Below, in pieces: positions 46,290 to 58,539 of a stretch of DNA of 64,000 bases (position 1 is the stretch's first letter; the number at the start of each line of letters is the position of its first letter). The notes under the pieces are model-generated. The model had not been told where the DNA came from and did no database searches. It was given only the letters and a program-made list of their open reading frames with translations. Made by a program: the position numbers and the translations under genes. Location of the stretch: NCBI RefSeq assembly GCF_932294415.1, contig NC_065541.1:52864290-52928289 (forward strand). Reading direction: 5' to 3'. The stretch comes from Quercus robur. Taxonomy: Eukaryota > Streptophyta > Magnoliopsida > Fagales > Fagaceae.

Positions 46290-48073
46290 AGTTGTGGTTC
46301 AACAAATTTGAATTTGGGTATCTCAGTTTGAATCTTTACCCTCTGATGAGTTTGTAAAAACCCAATAAAATTTTACATTGGTTCAACATATTGAAAAATA
46401 GATACTTTTACTATCTAATTAAATGTGCTCATTGCTGAAATAGCGTTGACAGATGCATAGGTGATATTGGAAGTTATGCAATGTGTGCTGAGTGAGACAT
46501 GGTGGAAATAACTGTATAGCTGTATTAATTTCATATTTTAAGGAGACTAAGAAATCATTGTACTCTACCAAAGCTTAGGGTGAATTTATAAGGTTTGGTA
46601 AAAGAGGAGGAATAAAGTGATCATGATGTTATCTTGATATATACCGATTGTATTTACGTCTTGTTGGAACTTAGAATTAGAGAAGAAAAAAGAAAAAGAA
46701 AGCGGGAATGTGGGGTTTGTTAAGTATGTGGTCAAATGGGCAATACATTTACGAGTGTCATTCGTTGAATTGTATGTATGCTTTTTAAACACAGCTCTTA
46801 TACACGTCTGTATTGCTTTTGTGGTTTGTTTTTTCTTTGGTCTTTGGGTTGTTTGTTGTGAAAACCTGCTATGAGTTCTTTCTCATTCATTGGCACTAGT
46901 TTTAACTTAAAAGCTTGGACACCTGTACAAGTTGTGTGTGAGGACTACCTAGGGGAAACATGATTTTCTTTGGGGTGGAGTAAAGGTAATGATACTTGGT
47001 GTCATAGCTCTAACTTTTTGTCTCGACTTTTACCAAATAAGCAACAAAAAATTAACCTTTTTGAAGATAAGCTTTCAGCTTTAGTAAAAAGCCATAACCC
47101 TTTTGTGAAAGGCCGAGTTCTATGGGCATGGTTTGCTTGCTTCAAACCTAATGGATTCCCAATTGGTCAAAGCTAACTAATAATGCACCAAAAAATACCT
47201 AAGAACATAAAAACATGGGTCGTTTAACACCATAATAATGCTGGATCCGTCATGGGCTAGAAATTGGAAACAATGATGCATGAATTTCACATTATCAGTA
47301 GTACTATTTTTACTCTTTTTTTTACATGGGAAAAAATAAGTTAAACTAGTGATCAACTAGAGATTCTCTGTTCTCTCACACAGACCAAATTGTCACCACT
47401 GTCAGCCACAAAAAGCAGAAAAGAATTGTGTGCAGAGTCTCAACAACAGCTATTTTACTCCGCAGCCCCAGGTCACTTCTTCACACTCTAGTATAATAAT
47501 GCATCTTTAAAAGAGTGGCCTCAAGGTTAACCTCTTTACTTCGGGCTCTCTTTTATCTTTTATTGCTTTGCTTGCTTTCATTATAGTGTCTTTGCTATTA
47601 TGCTGAGCGCTGCTGCTGAATTGTAAAGAGAAAAACCCTACAAAAGAGGAGGCAGACAACACAAAGACACCAATTTAGCGTGTCATGAAATAGATTTGTA
47701 ATTGGTCTTAGGAGAGATTTGCAGTATACTATTTATTAGGTTTCACCATTTCTAAACCATTACACTGGCATCAGATAGGCACTAGTGATTCAAGATAAAA
47801 TTCCAACGGGTGAATCATGACACCAGTCAGGGTGGCATCCTGTGTGTGGGATGGTGGTGGCGTCTAATTCAGAGCTGAGTTAGGTTCTACCATAACATAT
47901 GATATGAAAAAGATATATATATATATATATATATTAAGTGGAAGCTAGTTCCATGGCCGCCTACTTTTCATCTCAACAAATACGAGTCAAACAAAAGAAT
48001 TAAAGGATCTAAAATGTCACTATCATCTGAAATCAGAAAACTAACGGTTAATTTGCTGGCCACTTTTTACGCT
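46290..48073. repeat. 3' flank block of copy E and spacer to cpFtsY
   Basis: The first 970 bp repeat the flank after copy D (44348-45140); 46740-46880 also matches the flank after copy B. From 47270 to 48073 nothing is recognised apart from a (TA)n run at about 47911-47932. The last 100 bp should include the 3' UTR of cpFtsY on the minus strand. Confidence 0.6.
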
Positions 48074-51000
48074 TTATGAAAATATGGCATTAACAAAGGC
48101 CTCCGCATCAAAGGGTTGAAGGTCTTCAACACCTTCTCCAACACCCACAAACTTTACAGGGATGCCAAGCTCATCAACCACACTGACCTGCGAAAAGAGA
48201 TTACAGTTACGTGACCACCTTGGATATTAATATATAAAAGAAATAGGGACAAAAATGGGGAAGCCAGAAAGTACAAGGTATGAGACCATACAAAATTATG
48301 GTTCAGATGAACATTAAAACATACCACACAGCCACCTCTGGCAGAACCATCAAGTTTTGTCAAAATCAATCCCGTAATTCCAACCACCTGTATCAAAAGT
48401 TCCAAGTCAAAAATTTCCAGGGAAACTTGAAGGGAGCCTTTTTTTTTTCTCAGCTTTAGTTGTATTGGATAATAAAAACCAGTCCAGCAACAATTATATC
48501 AAAATCTTTTTGTTTGATTGACAATAATAATAATTAGTACCCAAATATGTTTAATGCGGAAGGCAAAGAAGGAAATATTACTTCATTGAACTCCCTTGCT
48601 TGTGGTAGCATGTTCAAACCAGTTGTCCCATCCAAAACTAGCAGGATCTCCTGCACATATAATGGGATAATCTTAGACAAGTCTTAAAGACCAACAACTA
48701 TTGTTTAATGAGTCTCCAGTCATATGATCCAGTATGAAGGCTAAAATTTATGTAAGCCATTCTCCATAACACCAAGAGCCATCAGAGAGACCAGGAGAGA
48801 TGGCTATTGGAGATGGAATAACTGCAGTCATAATATTATTAGGCATCCACCTTACATGTTATATTTTTCACTTAAGAAATCTTTACATACATGACCACAA
48901 AAGCTGGATGGAACCAGCATACAGGAGCACATAAGAAATAACTTTTTCTTTCTTTTTTTGGATAAGTAACAAATTTGTTTTCAAAAAGAGGATACCAAAA
49001 CGGTACACAACCGCAGCAAATAATATTAGCTTTCACAGAAAGAAAGGAAGGAAAATCATTTTTAATTTATGTTACCACTTGTTTATTAGCAACGAGGGAC
49101 AAAGCAACAGACAGACATGAAGTCATACTTTAGCATCACATCATAGATCCCCACCCCCAATTTCTCAGGCATGCTACAAGGTTCTTACACAATTAAACAT
49201 ATAATGCTTCAATTGTAAAAATAAGGATAAGGTGCCGCACTTTCAGCTTACATTTGGTGCACCTGGAACAATTTTCCCCACAGCTTTTTTACAGGCAATC
49301 AACTCTTCCATCAGACTGAAATTAGTGTGGAGACCTGACAACATAAAATTACAATGTACGGAAATTTAATCCACAAAGAGGCACATTAAAGTATACTAAA
49401 AGCTAAGCATGAAAGTCCAGGGTACTCACGTCCAGATGTGTCACATAAAACTACATCAAAACCTTGTTCTTTCCCTTTTTTCACAGCTTGTGAAAGAACT
49501 ATTAAGAAAGCACTTTAATATCATGAATTAGTAAATATAATATAACAAATAAAACTTTTACAAACAAAAACAATGGAAACAATATGCAAAATGAATTCAT
49601 TGTACTATTATAATTTAGTTGTCTACCTGATGATGCTTTAGCCTTATCTTTTTCAGCCACAACAATCTCACACCCAGTCCTCTCAGCCCATATCTCCAGC
49701 TGATCACTAGCGGCTGCTCTAAAAGTATCACCTGCTGCCATCAGTATCTGAAATATTTTTAAAATGGAATGAAGACCAACTTGTGAATAAGGCATGCCCC
49801 ACTCAGCAAAATATTAGAAATGCAAAGGAGAATAAGCAAAATAAGTAAAATTATTTAAATATTGAGAACATTAGCTTCATCTAGAATAAGATCAATAATA
49901 TTGGCGTATAATTTTGTATTTGTACAGAAAATTGTCCGTCCCAAATGAGATTGCTCAAGTATCAGGCATTTATAGTATTTCTGAAAGATCCTGACCCCTA
50001 CACGGGTGCAGCAGTTGTAAGTGGGTTTAGGTGTGGGTCTGGCCATTGCTGCTAGTTAGGTGATCGGAGAATCATCATGGTGTGTAATGGAGCTGGGTAT
50101 TTTTGGGTTATAGGGATGGTTTGCCTTGATTGGGTATTTTGGGGATTTTTTGGTGAAGAAGCATAACAGTTGGTAGTGGAAGGTGTTGTGGCTTGAGGGT
50201 ATATTGCTGCCGAAGCATGGTAGAGACAATTTTTTTTATTTTTTGGTTTGGGGGGAGTTCTAGCCTTCTAGGTGGTAATGGCAGTCATGGTGGGATTTTT
50301 AAAAAAATAAATTTTGATTAATTTAGAATTTTTATATTTATTTTACTTTTAACCTTTGCTTTTCTATTTATGTCAAAAACAAAATTGTTTGATACATTCA
50401 AGTTTAACGGCTCAAATTTAGTGATTCTTGACAGAAGGGTCACATCGGCATCAATGTAAATTGCAGGTTTTGAAAGTCGAGGGAGCAAAATGATAGCAAC
50501 CTCAATACCTCATAGTAATGGAGGTAATTTGTATTTTTACCTATTTGTTAGAGAAACATAAATCACCTACCAATAAAAGGTTATTTAAACCAAGATTGAA
50601 CTTGTGGACACCAGTGAAAGCAACCTGAGGAATGACACCCTTTATTTTGAACATACACCATATACTTTGTATTCAATTTTCAATATCTTAACATGAACAA
50701 CTCTAGGTATTAAGTTGATTGACAAGAACCCAAACCCCAAAATAGCCTATGACCAGAAAACATTAAAATTAACAAACAACAATATTATTATGTGACGTAA
50801 TATGCTCTAAAGGATTAACAACATAAAATTAAAACACAAAATGTTATTCATATTTTTTCCTTTTACAATCAACTACTTGTCTTCGTAATCATATCACATG
50901 CCAAAACAACTAAGGTATCTTACTAAGTCCAGTTCAGATTCTCAAATGAACACAGAAATCCAGGCGTCTCTTCTATTCTTTGTAATGCACTCAACTCATT

Positions 51001-52551
51001 ATATTTCATTGCAGGAAAAGCATTGCTCAAGTAATAATCTTACCTTGGCCCCTTCGTTTTTCAGTCTATAGGCCAGTTTTCCTGCAAAAGCAGTTTATCA
51101 GAATATCATTTTATTGCTTGCTATACTCTGGAATTTCATTTAAAATTTGAAGAATTCCTTTTAATAATAAAATGATCTATATGTCAACTTTACTCTAGTC
51201 TATTAACTTGATGAAATTTTTCTGAGCTGTAATTGATAAAAGATCAATCAACTATAATAGACCCCCACAAACGTAGTTCAGCAGAAAAATAATTTGGAAT
51301 CTTTTCAAGGAAACAAAAAACCTATTAAGTAGCATAGATTTTTACTAAATATATATTAGTGATGCCTCAGCCGAATTTATATAAACTACGAAAATAATAT
51401 AAAAAATTATATAAACCGATTCTCTCTTCCACCTTCAATGAGCTGATCTATTTTATTAAAACCTTCTTGAGATTTCATCAAAACAAATCGGGTTTAATCT
51501 TGAAGCTCAGCAAAGAACTTGTAACCGCTATAATTTCATGTCTTACCAAGTGATGTTGTCTTGCCACCTCCATTGACACCAACAATTATAACCACGGCTG
51601 GTTTCCTGATGCCATTACAAAAGTTAAACCAACATAAAAACTCCAACTTGATGACAATACCAAATCCAGTAAAACATAACAATTGGCAAAAACCAATGCT
51701 TCAAAACACACAAACCTGAATCCGAGTTGAAGCTCGGTTTTACTACCCCTCGTAGTTATCAATTCCAACACACTCTTCTTCAATGCATCCTAGAAACATC
51801 ACAATTTACATATCAATGATCCACAAAGTCCAAAGTACAGAAAAAATAAACTGAACCCAGCTCAATTTAATACTATAGTCTATAGCTAGTTAGCTTATTT
51901 ATAAAATTAAGCTACAATTCAGCCCAAGTAAACAAAACCAAACCACCCAACATTAAAACATAAAAATCCAAACAGAGAACACTGAATGTCATACTAAATA
52001 TACAAAACAAGACCTCAGTATCAACACCTTAATCTCACTCCCTGACTTAAGCTTTCCCGACAATATATCTTCCCGCAAGCTCTCCACAATCTTAATGGTG
52101 ATCCTTGGCCCAAAATCAGACACTAGTAAAGCCTGAATTCAATGCATAGTTTAGTACCCAATTCATCAAATAAAGGAAAAATGACAAAATAAACTTAAAA
52201 GTATAAGGAGCATTCTACTACTAAACTAAACAAAACCTCTTCGAGTTCGTCGAGGACTTTGTCTGTATCAGCGAGGTTCCAGTAGAGTAGGAGCTCGTCG
52301 ATGACGGCGAGATTCTCGCGGGTTTTTGAGAAGCCCGAGAATACCTTCTCCACGTCACTCTTGGCCTTCTCTTTAATCAAACGCCCCAGCCGGGTGAAGA
52401 ACCCGGTCTGCCCGGCCGAGCATTTGAACCGGGAAGTTCCGGGTCGGGGATTGGCGGAGAGGGTCTTAGGGAGGTTAAAGAGAAGGTGTGGTGGTGACGA
52501 AGCTGTTGAAGGTTTGGAGAGGAGCGAGAGGTTAGCAGAGGAAGCTGCCAT
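48074..52551 (-). CDS. CPFTSY: Chloroplast SRP receptor GTPase cpFtsY (11 exons, 369 aa)
   Basis: Minus-strand exons are 52551-52237, 52132-52028, 51789-51716, 51605-51547, 51081-51044, 49747-49627, 49498-49430, 49334-49252, 48650-48582, 48387-48325 and 48187-48074 (1110 bp). All introns have GT-AG ends and the reading frame is kept throughout. The start is [11 protein letters not shown], with a Ser/Pro-rich region of about 45 residues expected to be a transit peptide. Then come the N domain ([20 protein letters not shown]) and the NG GTPase core: G1 [12 protein letters not shown] (174-185), DTFRAAA (204-210), G3 DTSGR (257-261), G4 TKLD (321-324) and G5 GVGEG (347-351). The C-terminus is FVNAIFS. 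cpFtsY docks cpSRP54 with light-harvesting proteins at the thylakoid. An in-frame TTG lies 18 nt upstream of the ATG, but the ATG is the sensible start. Length fits the Arabidopsis protein (about 366 aa). The longest intron (1.3 kb, 49748-51043) shows no clear insert. Confidence 0.95.
48950..49030 (-). repeat. Retroposon 3'-tail fragment in cpFtsY intron 8
   Basis: TTTTTTTGGATAAGTAACAA, followed by GAGGATACCAAAACGGTAC, resembles the reversed 3' end (poly-A preceded by a short unit) of a plant non-LTR element. The same 'T-run + GAT A(C/A)' style occurs at 53465. No coding part is kept. Confidence 0.4.
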
Positions 52552-52710
52552 TTTTGCCTTCTCTCTCAAACCTGTGAGAGTGTGAGATAGCCTTTTTCAT
52601 TGGGCACTGCCATTTCAGATAAAACTATCTAAGACGACGCCGTTTCGTACTTTTATATTCAATGGACCATCTCATTTAAATTAAATGTGACTATAGTAGC
52701 ACCTACGAAG

Positions 52711-53240
52711 CATGGACATAGATATAGATGCGGGTGCAAACACTAGCATAACACAGCGACATAAGCAATTTTTAAAAAATTATAATAAAAAACGGTTAGT
52801 ACGATATCGGTATGACGCAGATACGATATGGATGCAACATGGGTACAGCACCCTAAATGAAGTGTCTATGCTTCCTAGAGTAGCATTCTAATTGCTCTTA
52901 AACTAAAATCCCATATCATAGTCATTAATGAGCTAGGTGAACATCTTATAAGTATGGTATAAAGAGTCACACATACATTGATATGGATATAGATGTGAGT
53001 GCAAACACTAGCATAACACGGCGACACAAGTAATTTTTGAAAAATTATAATAAATAATGGCTAGTACGATATCGGTATGATGCAGAAACGATACTGATAC
53101 AACACGGATACAACACCCTAAATGAAGTGTCTGTGCTTCCTAGAGTAGCACTCTAATTGCTCTTAAGCTAAAATCCCATATCACAGTCATTAATAAGCTA
53201 GGTGAACAGCTTATAAGGATAGTATAAAGAGCCACACGGC
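52711..53240. repeat. 265-bp tandem duplication upstream of cpFtsY
   Basis: GATATAGATGCGGGTGCAAA to about 52975 is repeated from about 52976, with the blocks GTACGATATCGGTATGA, CACCCTAAATGAAGTGTCT, GCTTCCTAGAGTAGCA and AGCTAGGTGAACA in both. Divergence looks moderate (about 10% by eye). It starts about 160 bp upstream of the cpFtsY start codon and may lie in its promoter region. Confidence 0.8.
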
Positions 53241-53320
53241 TATTGGGAGAACTCAAACCCATGTTTTGAGACATGTAGGCCCAAGCCATTACCACCAGGC
53301 CACCAACATGTTGGCTATTC
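53241..53320 (-). mobile_element. tRNA-like head of a SINE, minus strand
   Basis: On the minus strand the sequence reads GGTGGCCTGGTGGTAATGGC (A-box-like), then 30 bp, then GGGTTTGAGTTCTCCC (B-box-like GGTTTGAGTTC). The spacing fits an RNA polymerase III promoter from a tRNA-derived SINE. The body may continue into the 265-bp repeats. Confidence 0.5.
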
Positions 53321-53469
53321 TCGTTTTAAGCCTAGTTTTGAAGATTGTTTTATAAAGAAGTTGAGTTTAAGCAAATTATGTTATTTGTGAAGAAGTTCAT
53401 AAGTAGAGTTAAAGTCTTACAGCCTTAGAGGATAAACAAGTCACACATTAACTTGACTTAACTTTGTTT

Positions 53470-53970
53470 TTTTTTTTTTTTGATACCGAAAAAGGGAGAT
53501 TACAAAAGAGCTGGGTTCAACCAGCAGTGTTTAATAGGCACCTGTACTGCCTTTATAGCTACATTACATAAAGATTTAAGCAGCAAATGAGGAACTAGGA
53601 TCATGTGGCAGAGGAGACCATTTTGTACAAGAAAATTTAAATCAGCAAGCCTATAGTGAGTTTGCCAATCAGAAGCCTTCCTGGTATTGAAGAGCTTGAC
53701 CAAATCCTCTGCTATCACTTAGGAACAAAATACTATGAAACCCATGATATTTTGCTGTAAGGCAGGCATCCACCACAGCTTCAAGCAAAAAACCCTCTGC
53801 TGCTCCAACTAGGCTACTATTCACAGCAAGGAACACACTATCTCCCTGTATGTTGACAGCTTCAAAACCAAAAGCACTTCTATTCCTGTTCTTGTATCTG
53901 AACCCAGTGACTTTGATAATTAATTGCCAGGATCCAGCTGCGGATTGGACTGGAGTCGTTGATTTTCTTG
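53470..53970 (-). pseudogene. RNase H-like (RVT_3) remnant with poly-A tail, minus strand
   Basis: The minus-strand frame 53718-53500 reads ASDWQTHYRLADLNFLVQNG, then LLCHMILVPHLLLKSL and NPALL. Upstream on the same strand, in a broken frame, are an EAVVDACLTAK-like segment and RNRSAFGFEA-like text. The pattern resembles the RNase H domains of plant non-LTR elements. A poly-A tail on that strand (T run at 53467-53481) ends it. Stops and frameshifts occur in the upstream half. The exact source family is unsure. Confidence 0.5.
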
Positions 53971-53974
53971 GGGA

Positions 53975-55195
53975 CAGGTTTGAGGTGAGCTGTTCTGAGA
54001 ATGTGATATTATGAACTTAATATGGGCTCACAAGTAGAGTTATTATTTGTAAATTGTATGCTCTTTATATGCAAATTATTATGATTTTTTTTTTTTTTTA
54101 CATGAACAAAGTTTGTTGCGGAACTGAGTGGTCTTGATTCGAGTTTTTGTTTAGCTTTGATACCTTAACTCATGAAGCAAGCCAAGTCAAATTGAGCTTA
54201 GACTACTTGAATTTTTAATAAGCTCAAGCTCCAACCTTACAATTAGTGTACTCAACATAAGCCCAAGCCGAATACAATCTAGATATTTTGTAAACATTCA
54301 CCAATTTTTTTTTTTTTTTTTTTTTTTATAACTATACCAAGAACCTCGTTGAGCTCTAATTTGTTGTAACAATGGCACCTCCTATATCAACTTCTTGTAA
54401 TTTGGGGGTTAGAAAAGGTATTAACTTAAATAAGAAACCAAAACATCCAAGCAAGATACAAAATTTAAATTATAGGCAATATATACTAACCAAAATCCAT
54501 TGTTGTATACTAAAAAGCTCTCACAAAAATACTCTCAAACGTCATAAACACAACTAACTTTAATCTTACTACACACACAAAAAAATAATAATAATCTACA
54601 AACTCAAAATTTTGACGCTTTCACAATCTCAAAATCCCTATACACTACTCTCAAATTAACAGAGTACACAAACTCTCAACTTAGATATGTAGCAATTTTC
54701 CATTAATCTTTCAGCGCTAAAAGAACTATTACACTATCCTTTACAATAGGAGATTACCTTGGGTCAAGACTAACAAATTTTTAATAGTAATTTTCCATCT
54801 CCAACCCTTAAATCTTAATGGACGAATAATATAAAATTATTCTTAATAAAAAAATTTTCCAAACCCAAACCATGTAAATATTTTACATATCAAATCCTTA
54901 CCAGAACATATTAAATTCTAGGAATTTCCAATTTTCCTTACCAAATTCATCTCATGAATATATTTTAAAAACTCAAAACACATATGTTCACCATGAGGAT
55001 TGGATCAAGATTAGCCTAAAATTGAAAATCTAAAATACTATTTAATAATATTTAAAAATTACTAAACTCATTTGCACTAAATTAAATTGTATTTAAAATT
55101 TTTTTTTTTAAAGGAGAGACACAATTACTTTTATTATGGAAATTAAACCTAGTGTTTGCGTCAAGATAATTTTAGTAATTTAAATACACAATCGG
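53975..55195. other. AT-rich spacer, no gene seen
   Basis: T runs at about 54087-54100 and 54306-54327 and A-rich sequence. No supported frame or RNA gene. Confidence 0.45.
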
Positions 55196-55207
55196 GTAGG
55201 ATCTAGG

Positions 55208-56240
55208 TAGGGGTGTCAATTCGGGTTAGCGTGTCGGGTTCGTGTCGTGTCGAGGTAGGGGTATTCGACTAAATGGCTCGACCCTAACCCGACCTATTTA
55301 ATAATCGTGTCATGATCCTTCAACCTAACCCGACCTGTTAATAAGGCAGGTTGACCTGACCCAACCCATTTGACACGCTTAATAAACGAGTCGTGTTGGG
55401 TTAAACGAATGTAACACAACCTATTTCAACCTACATAATATTAAATATAACATCCATCTAAAAATAATTTTTTTTACATCCCAAAAAGCAGTGTATACAC
55501 TTGAAGTTTTTCAACCCATATTCAAAATAATATAGTTCAACAAAAATATAACATTCATCTAGAATATAAGTTCTTTACACTCCAAAATAAGTGCATACAC
55601 TTCAACCCAAATTCAAAATAACAAAGTTTAACAAAAAAAAAATAATATAGTTCAACAAAAATATAATATTCTTGAAACTCGTCAAATGCTAAGAATCAAT
55701 ATTGAAAGAATTTGAGCAAACAGTAGACTAATCCTGACTATGACCATGATTATCATCCATAGATTCCTTGTTGATGTCCAAATTCATAACATCTTCCACA
55801 AGCTCATCCATTTTCATTTGTGCAAGTTTTATGCCCAAAAAAAAAAAAAAAGTATTAGTAGCTCTAGGGTCTATAAAGTTTCAAATTCAAATTATATCCC
55901 TTGTAAATTTTTGTAATTACTCACTTTTCTTTTAAATTTAAAATATATGTTGGATATAAAAGGTACTTGACAAATCTAAAATAAAATAAATATTATTTGT
56001 TATACGAGTTAAACGGGTTGTGTTAAGTGGGTCATTTCGGGTTGACACAAATAAATTGACGAGTCAAACGTGTCTATTGTGGGTTATGTGGGTTGACCTG
56101 CTTATGGCACATTTCTTATCGTGTCGCTTTCGGGTCGACCTGTTTATGACCCAAACCCATTAAGGTCCAACCCTAACCCGAAAAAACCCGTGTCGGGTTC
56201 GTGTTGTGTTCGCGGGTTGGGTCGAACATTGACACCCCTA
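55208..56240. mobile_element. Non-autonomous hAT-type element (1033 bp) with exact 8-bp TSD
   Basis: GATCTAGG flanks both ends (55200-55207 and 56241-56248). The ends are TAGGGGTGTCAATTCGGGTT and the complement of TAGGGGTGTCAATGTTCGAC. Subterminal tracts are rich in GGGTT/AACCC and CGGGTCGTGT-type units, arranged inversely at the two ends. The interior is AT-rich with no transposase. This is a second hAT family, unlike those at 10797 and 41348. Confidence 0.9.
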
Positions 56241-56248
56241 GATCTAGG

Positions 56249-57309
56249 TACTTAAGATATAAAAATCAAACACTAGTAAAATTTAAAATGTGAACTCAAA
56301 CCCACTCCAAATCCATTTAAAAACTTACAAACCTTATGGTCGAGCTAAGCATGTGTCTCACCTCATATGAGAAGGAACTTACAAAATATCTAAGCATGTG
56401 TCTCACCTCATCTTATTTACAATCTTGTATTAATGTGGAAGCAATATTGCTTTTACATTTTACACTCTTTATATACAATTTGTTATAAAACTTGATTGCT
56501 TTTGCATGAGCAAAAAATTGTTTATATAATTGAATTCTCTTTATTTAAGCTTGTGTTGGCTTAATGGCTTAAATCATGAAACAAGTTAAGCTAAGCCAAG
56601 CTCAGGTCAATTAGTTTTTTTACAAACTTGATGTCTAATATTATAATTAGTGAGCTCGAGATAAAATTGAAATGTGGTATATATTTTTTTAATGTATTTG
56701 GGAGTTTATAAAACAAGAAAATGAAATTTTATATATATTATGTTACTAATATAACCTTCACATTAAAAAAAAAAAAACAGGGGTAAACGCAATATATCAC
56801 CTACATTTTTTTTTTTTTTAATATAAAAAACATTAATGTTCAAGATTGATCATTCCATTTATTAAATTCCCAAATATGAAAATTAAAAATAAAAAAAAAG
56901 GACAAAATTTTGCTATAAAATTGGTTATAGCCTAAGGCTACAACCTTACTTAATATCTTTTAAATATTAATAACTATGTCATTAATAAATTGTTTAAATT
57001 GCAAGATTTTGTAGTTTTTTTTTTTTTTAGAAAATTTTTTTGTAATTTAAAATTATGCATAAAATATAAACTTATATATAGATCATATAGTAAATAATAT
57101 CCAATTGACACAAAATTTAACATGTGTATTAATAGTATAAAAAACATACAATTTAACAATTAGATTTTTAAAATATGTAGTAATATTTATTTTATTGAGT
57201 AAGGTTATAACTTAAATTTACAGCCAATTTTATAACTAAATTTTGTCCCAAAAAAAAATTACACCTTTAAACATTATTTTTATTTCATTCCCTTCGCACT
57301 TTCCAAAAT
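56249..57309. other. AT-rich spacer, no gene seen
   Basis: ATCTAAGCATGTGTCTCACC is repeated at about 56335-56410 (a short direct repeat). Otherwise poly-A and poly-T tracts; no coding or RNA gene seen. Confidence 0.5.
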
Positions 57310-57314
57310 ATTAA

Positions 57315-58041
57315 TGTGGGGGTAAAATCTGTCAGCTGACGTTGGGCCATAGTATGTGTACCAAGCCCATCCACGACAAGAAGAAAGGGCATGGGCATAG
57401 GATATCCCATACCCACCATGTTGGGCCGGGCCTGCTTAGGGGCGTCCGAGGAGGAGTGCCTCCTCGGACTCGCCAAGTAGGTGTCCGATTTACGCTCCAT
57501 ACACGGCTAAAGGTTACCCAATACGAAGGAATAGTGCGTAACGTTCAGGAAGGGGGGCAACCACAACTGCCGCATTAAATGCCAAGGAACTACTTTTCCA
57601 GCCGCATTAATGTGGAAAGGACAGGAACGCAGAATTATCTTGGCCAGTGCAACTCACAGAACAGAGGGAAGGTGACCTATGGGACAGGCACTCAAGTAGA
57701 AGACCAGATGATTGACAAGTGTAGGGTCGTGATCTTAGGAAGGACGCTATATAAGAAAGGGAAATCCCCATGAAAAGGGGATCGGGAACGAAAGGAAGGA
57801 AGGGATAGAAAAAGAGAAAGGAGTTAGAGACAAAAAGCAGCAGATTCAGCCCTAGGGACTGTTATTCCAAAAGTTTGGAAGAATATCCTCACGTCCAACT
57901 GGATGCATGGCTTGTTCATAACTACGTTTCCTCTGTTAAAGACCTAGTTCTTTAACCTACTCTCTACAAATTCATTGTTGAGGGACTTTTGGGCCAGAAC
58001 CACCCGCCTGTTGGGCCTGAGCCCCAAAACCGCCCCCTACA
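57315..58041 (+). mobile_element. Solo LTR (727 bp) with exact 5-bp TSD
   Basis: The start is TGTGGGGGTAAAATCTG and the end CCGCCCCCTACA; ATTAA flanks both sides (57310-57314 and 58042-58046). A perfect 11-bp hairpin (GTCCGAGGAGG, AGTG loop, CCTCCTCGGAC, 57444-57469) lies in U3, and a TATA box (TATATAA) is at 57748-57754. There is no internal domain. It is the best reference in the window for the LTR family also seen at 2480 and 8911. Confidence 0.9.
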
Positions 58042-58044
58042 ATT

Positions 58045-58536
58045 AACATTGCCAATTATTTGGCAGCTGACCCCGTTTCAATTTGATGGACAAATATTCA
58101 TTTCTTGGAAAAGAAAAGATTACCACAGACAAAAATTCATGGAAAAATGTTTCACATGCAAGGAGCTAACGTAACTACGATGACGACAATAAGATGATGA
58201 AACCAACCAAAACCAATAAAATTTTCTTTTAAAGTCTGGCTGTCGTTGTTTTATTGTAAGTACATCGCTGCTGTCACTTGCCTTAGCTTTAACATTGCCA
58301 ATTATTTGGCAGCTGACCCCGTTTCAATTTGATGGACAAATATTCATTTCTTGGAAAAGAAAAGATTACCACAGACAAAAATTCATGGAAAAATGTTTCA
58401 CATGCAAGGAGCTAACGTAACTACGATGACGACCATAAGATGATGCAACCAACCAAAACCAATAAAATTTTCTTTTAAAGTCTGGCTGTCGTTGTTTTAT
58501 TGTAAGTACATCGCTGCTGTCACTTGCCTTAGCTTT
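58045..58536. repeat. 246-bp perfect-head tandem duplication next to the solo LTR
   Basis: The unit from AACATTGCCAATTATTTGGC to CACTTGCCTTAGCTTT occurs at 58045-58290 and 58291-58536 with only about two differences (GACGACAATAAG against GACGACCATAAG; GATGAAACC against GATGCAACC). The first unit starts inside the LTR target duplication. The near-identity means it is very recent or an assembly artefact. Confidence 0.9.
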
Positions 58537-58539
58537 AAG

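Noticed and set aside
52552-52569. Six extra N-terminal codons on cpFtsY
   Set aside because: They depend on a TTG start. The ATG at 52551 gives the usual MAASS-type transit peptide start.
52301-52585. Plus-strand open frame across cpFtsY exon 1
   Set aside because: It is the antisense of a G+C-rich coding exon and has no independent support.
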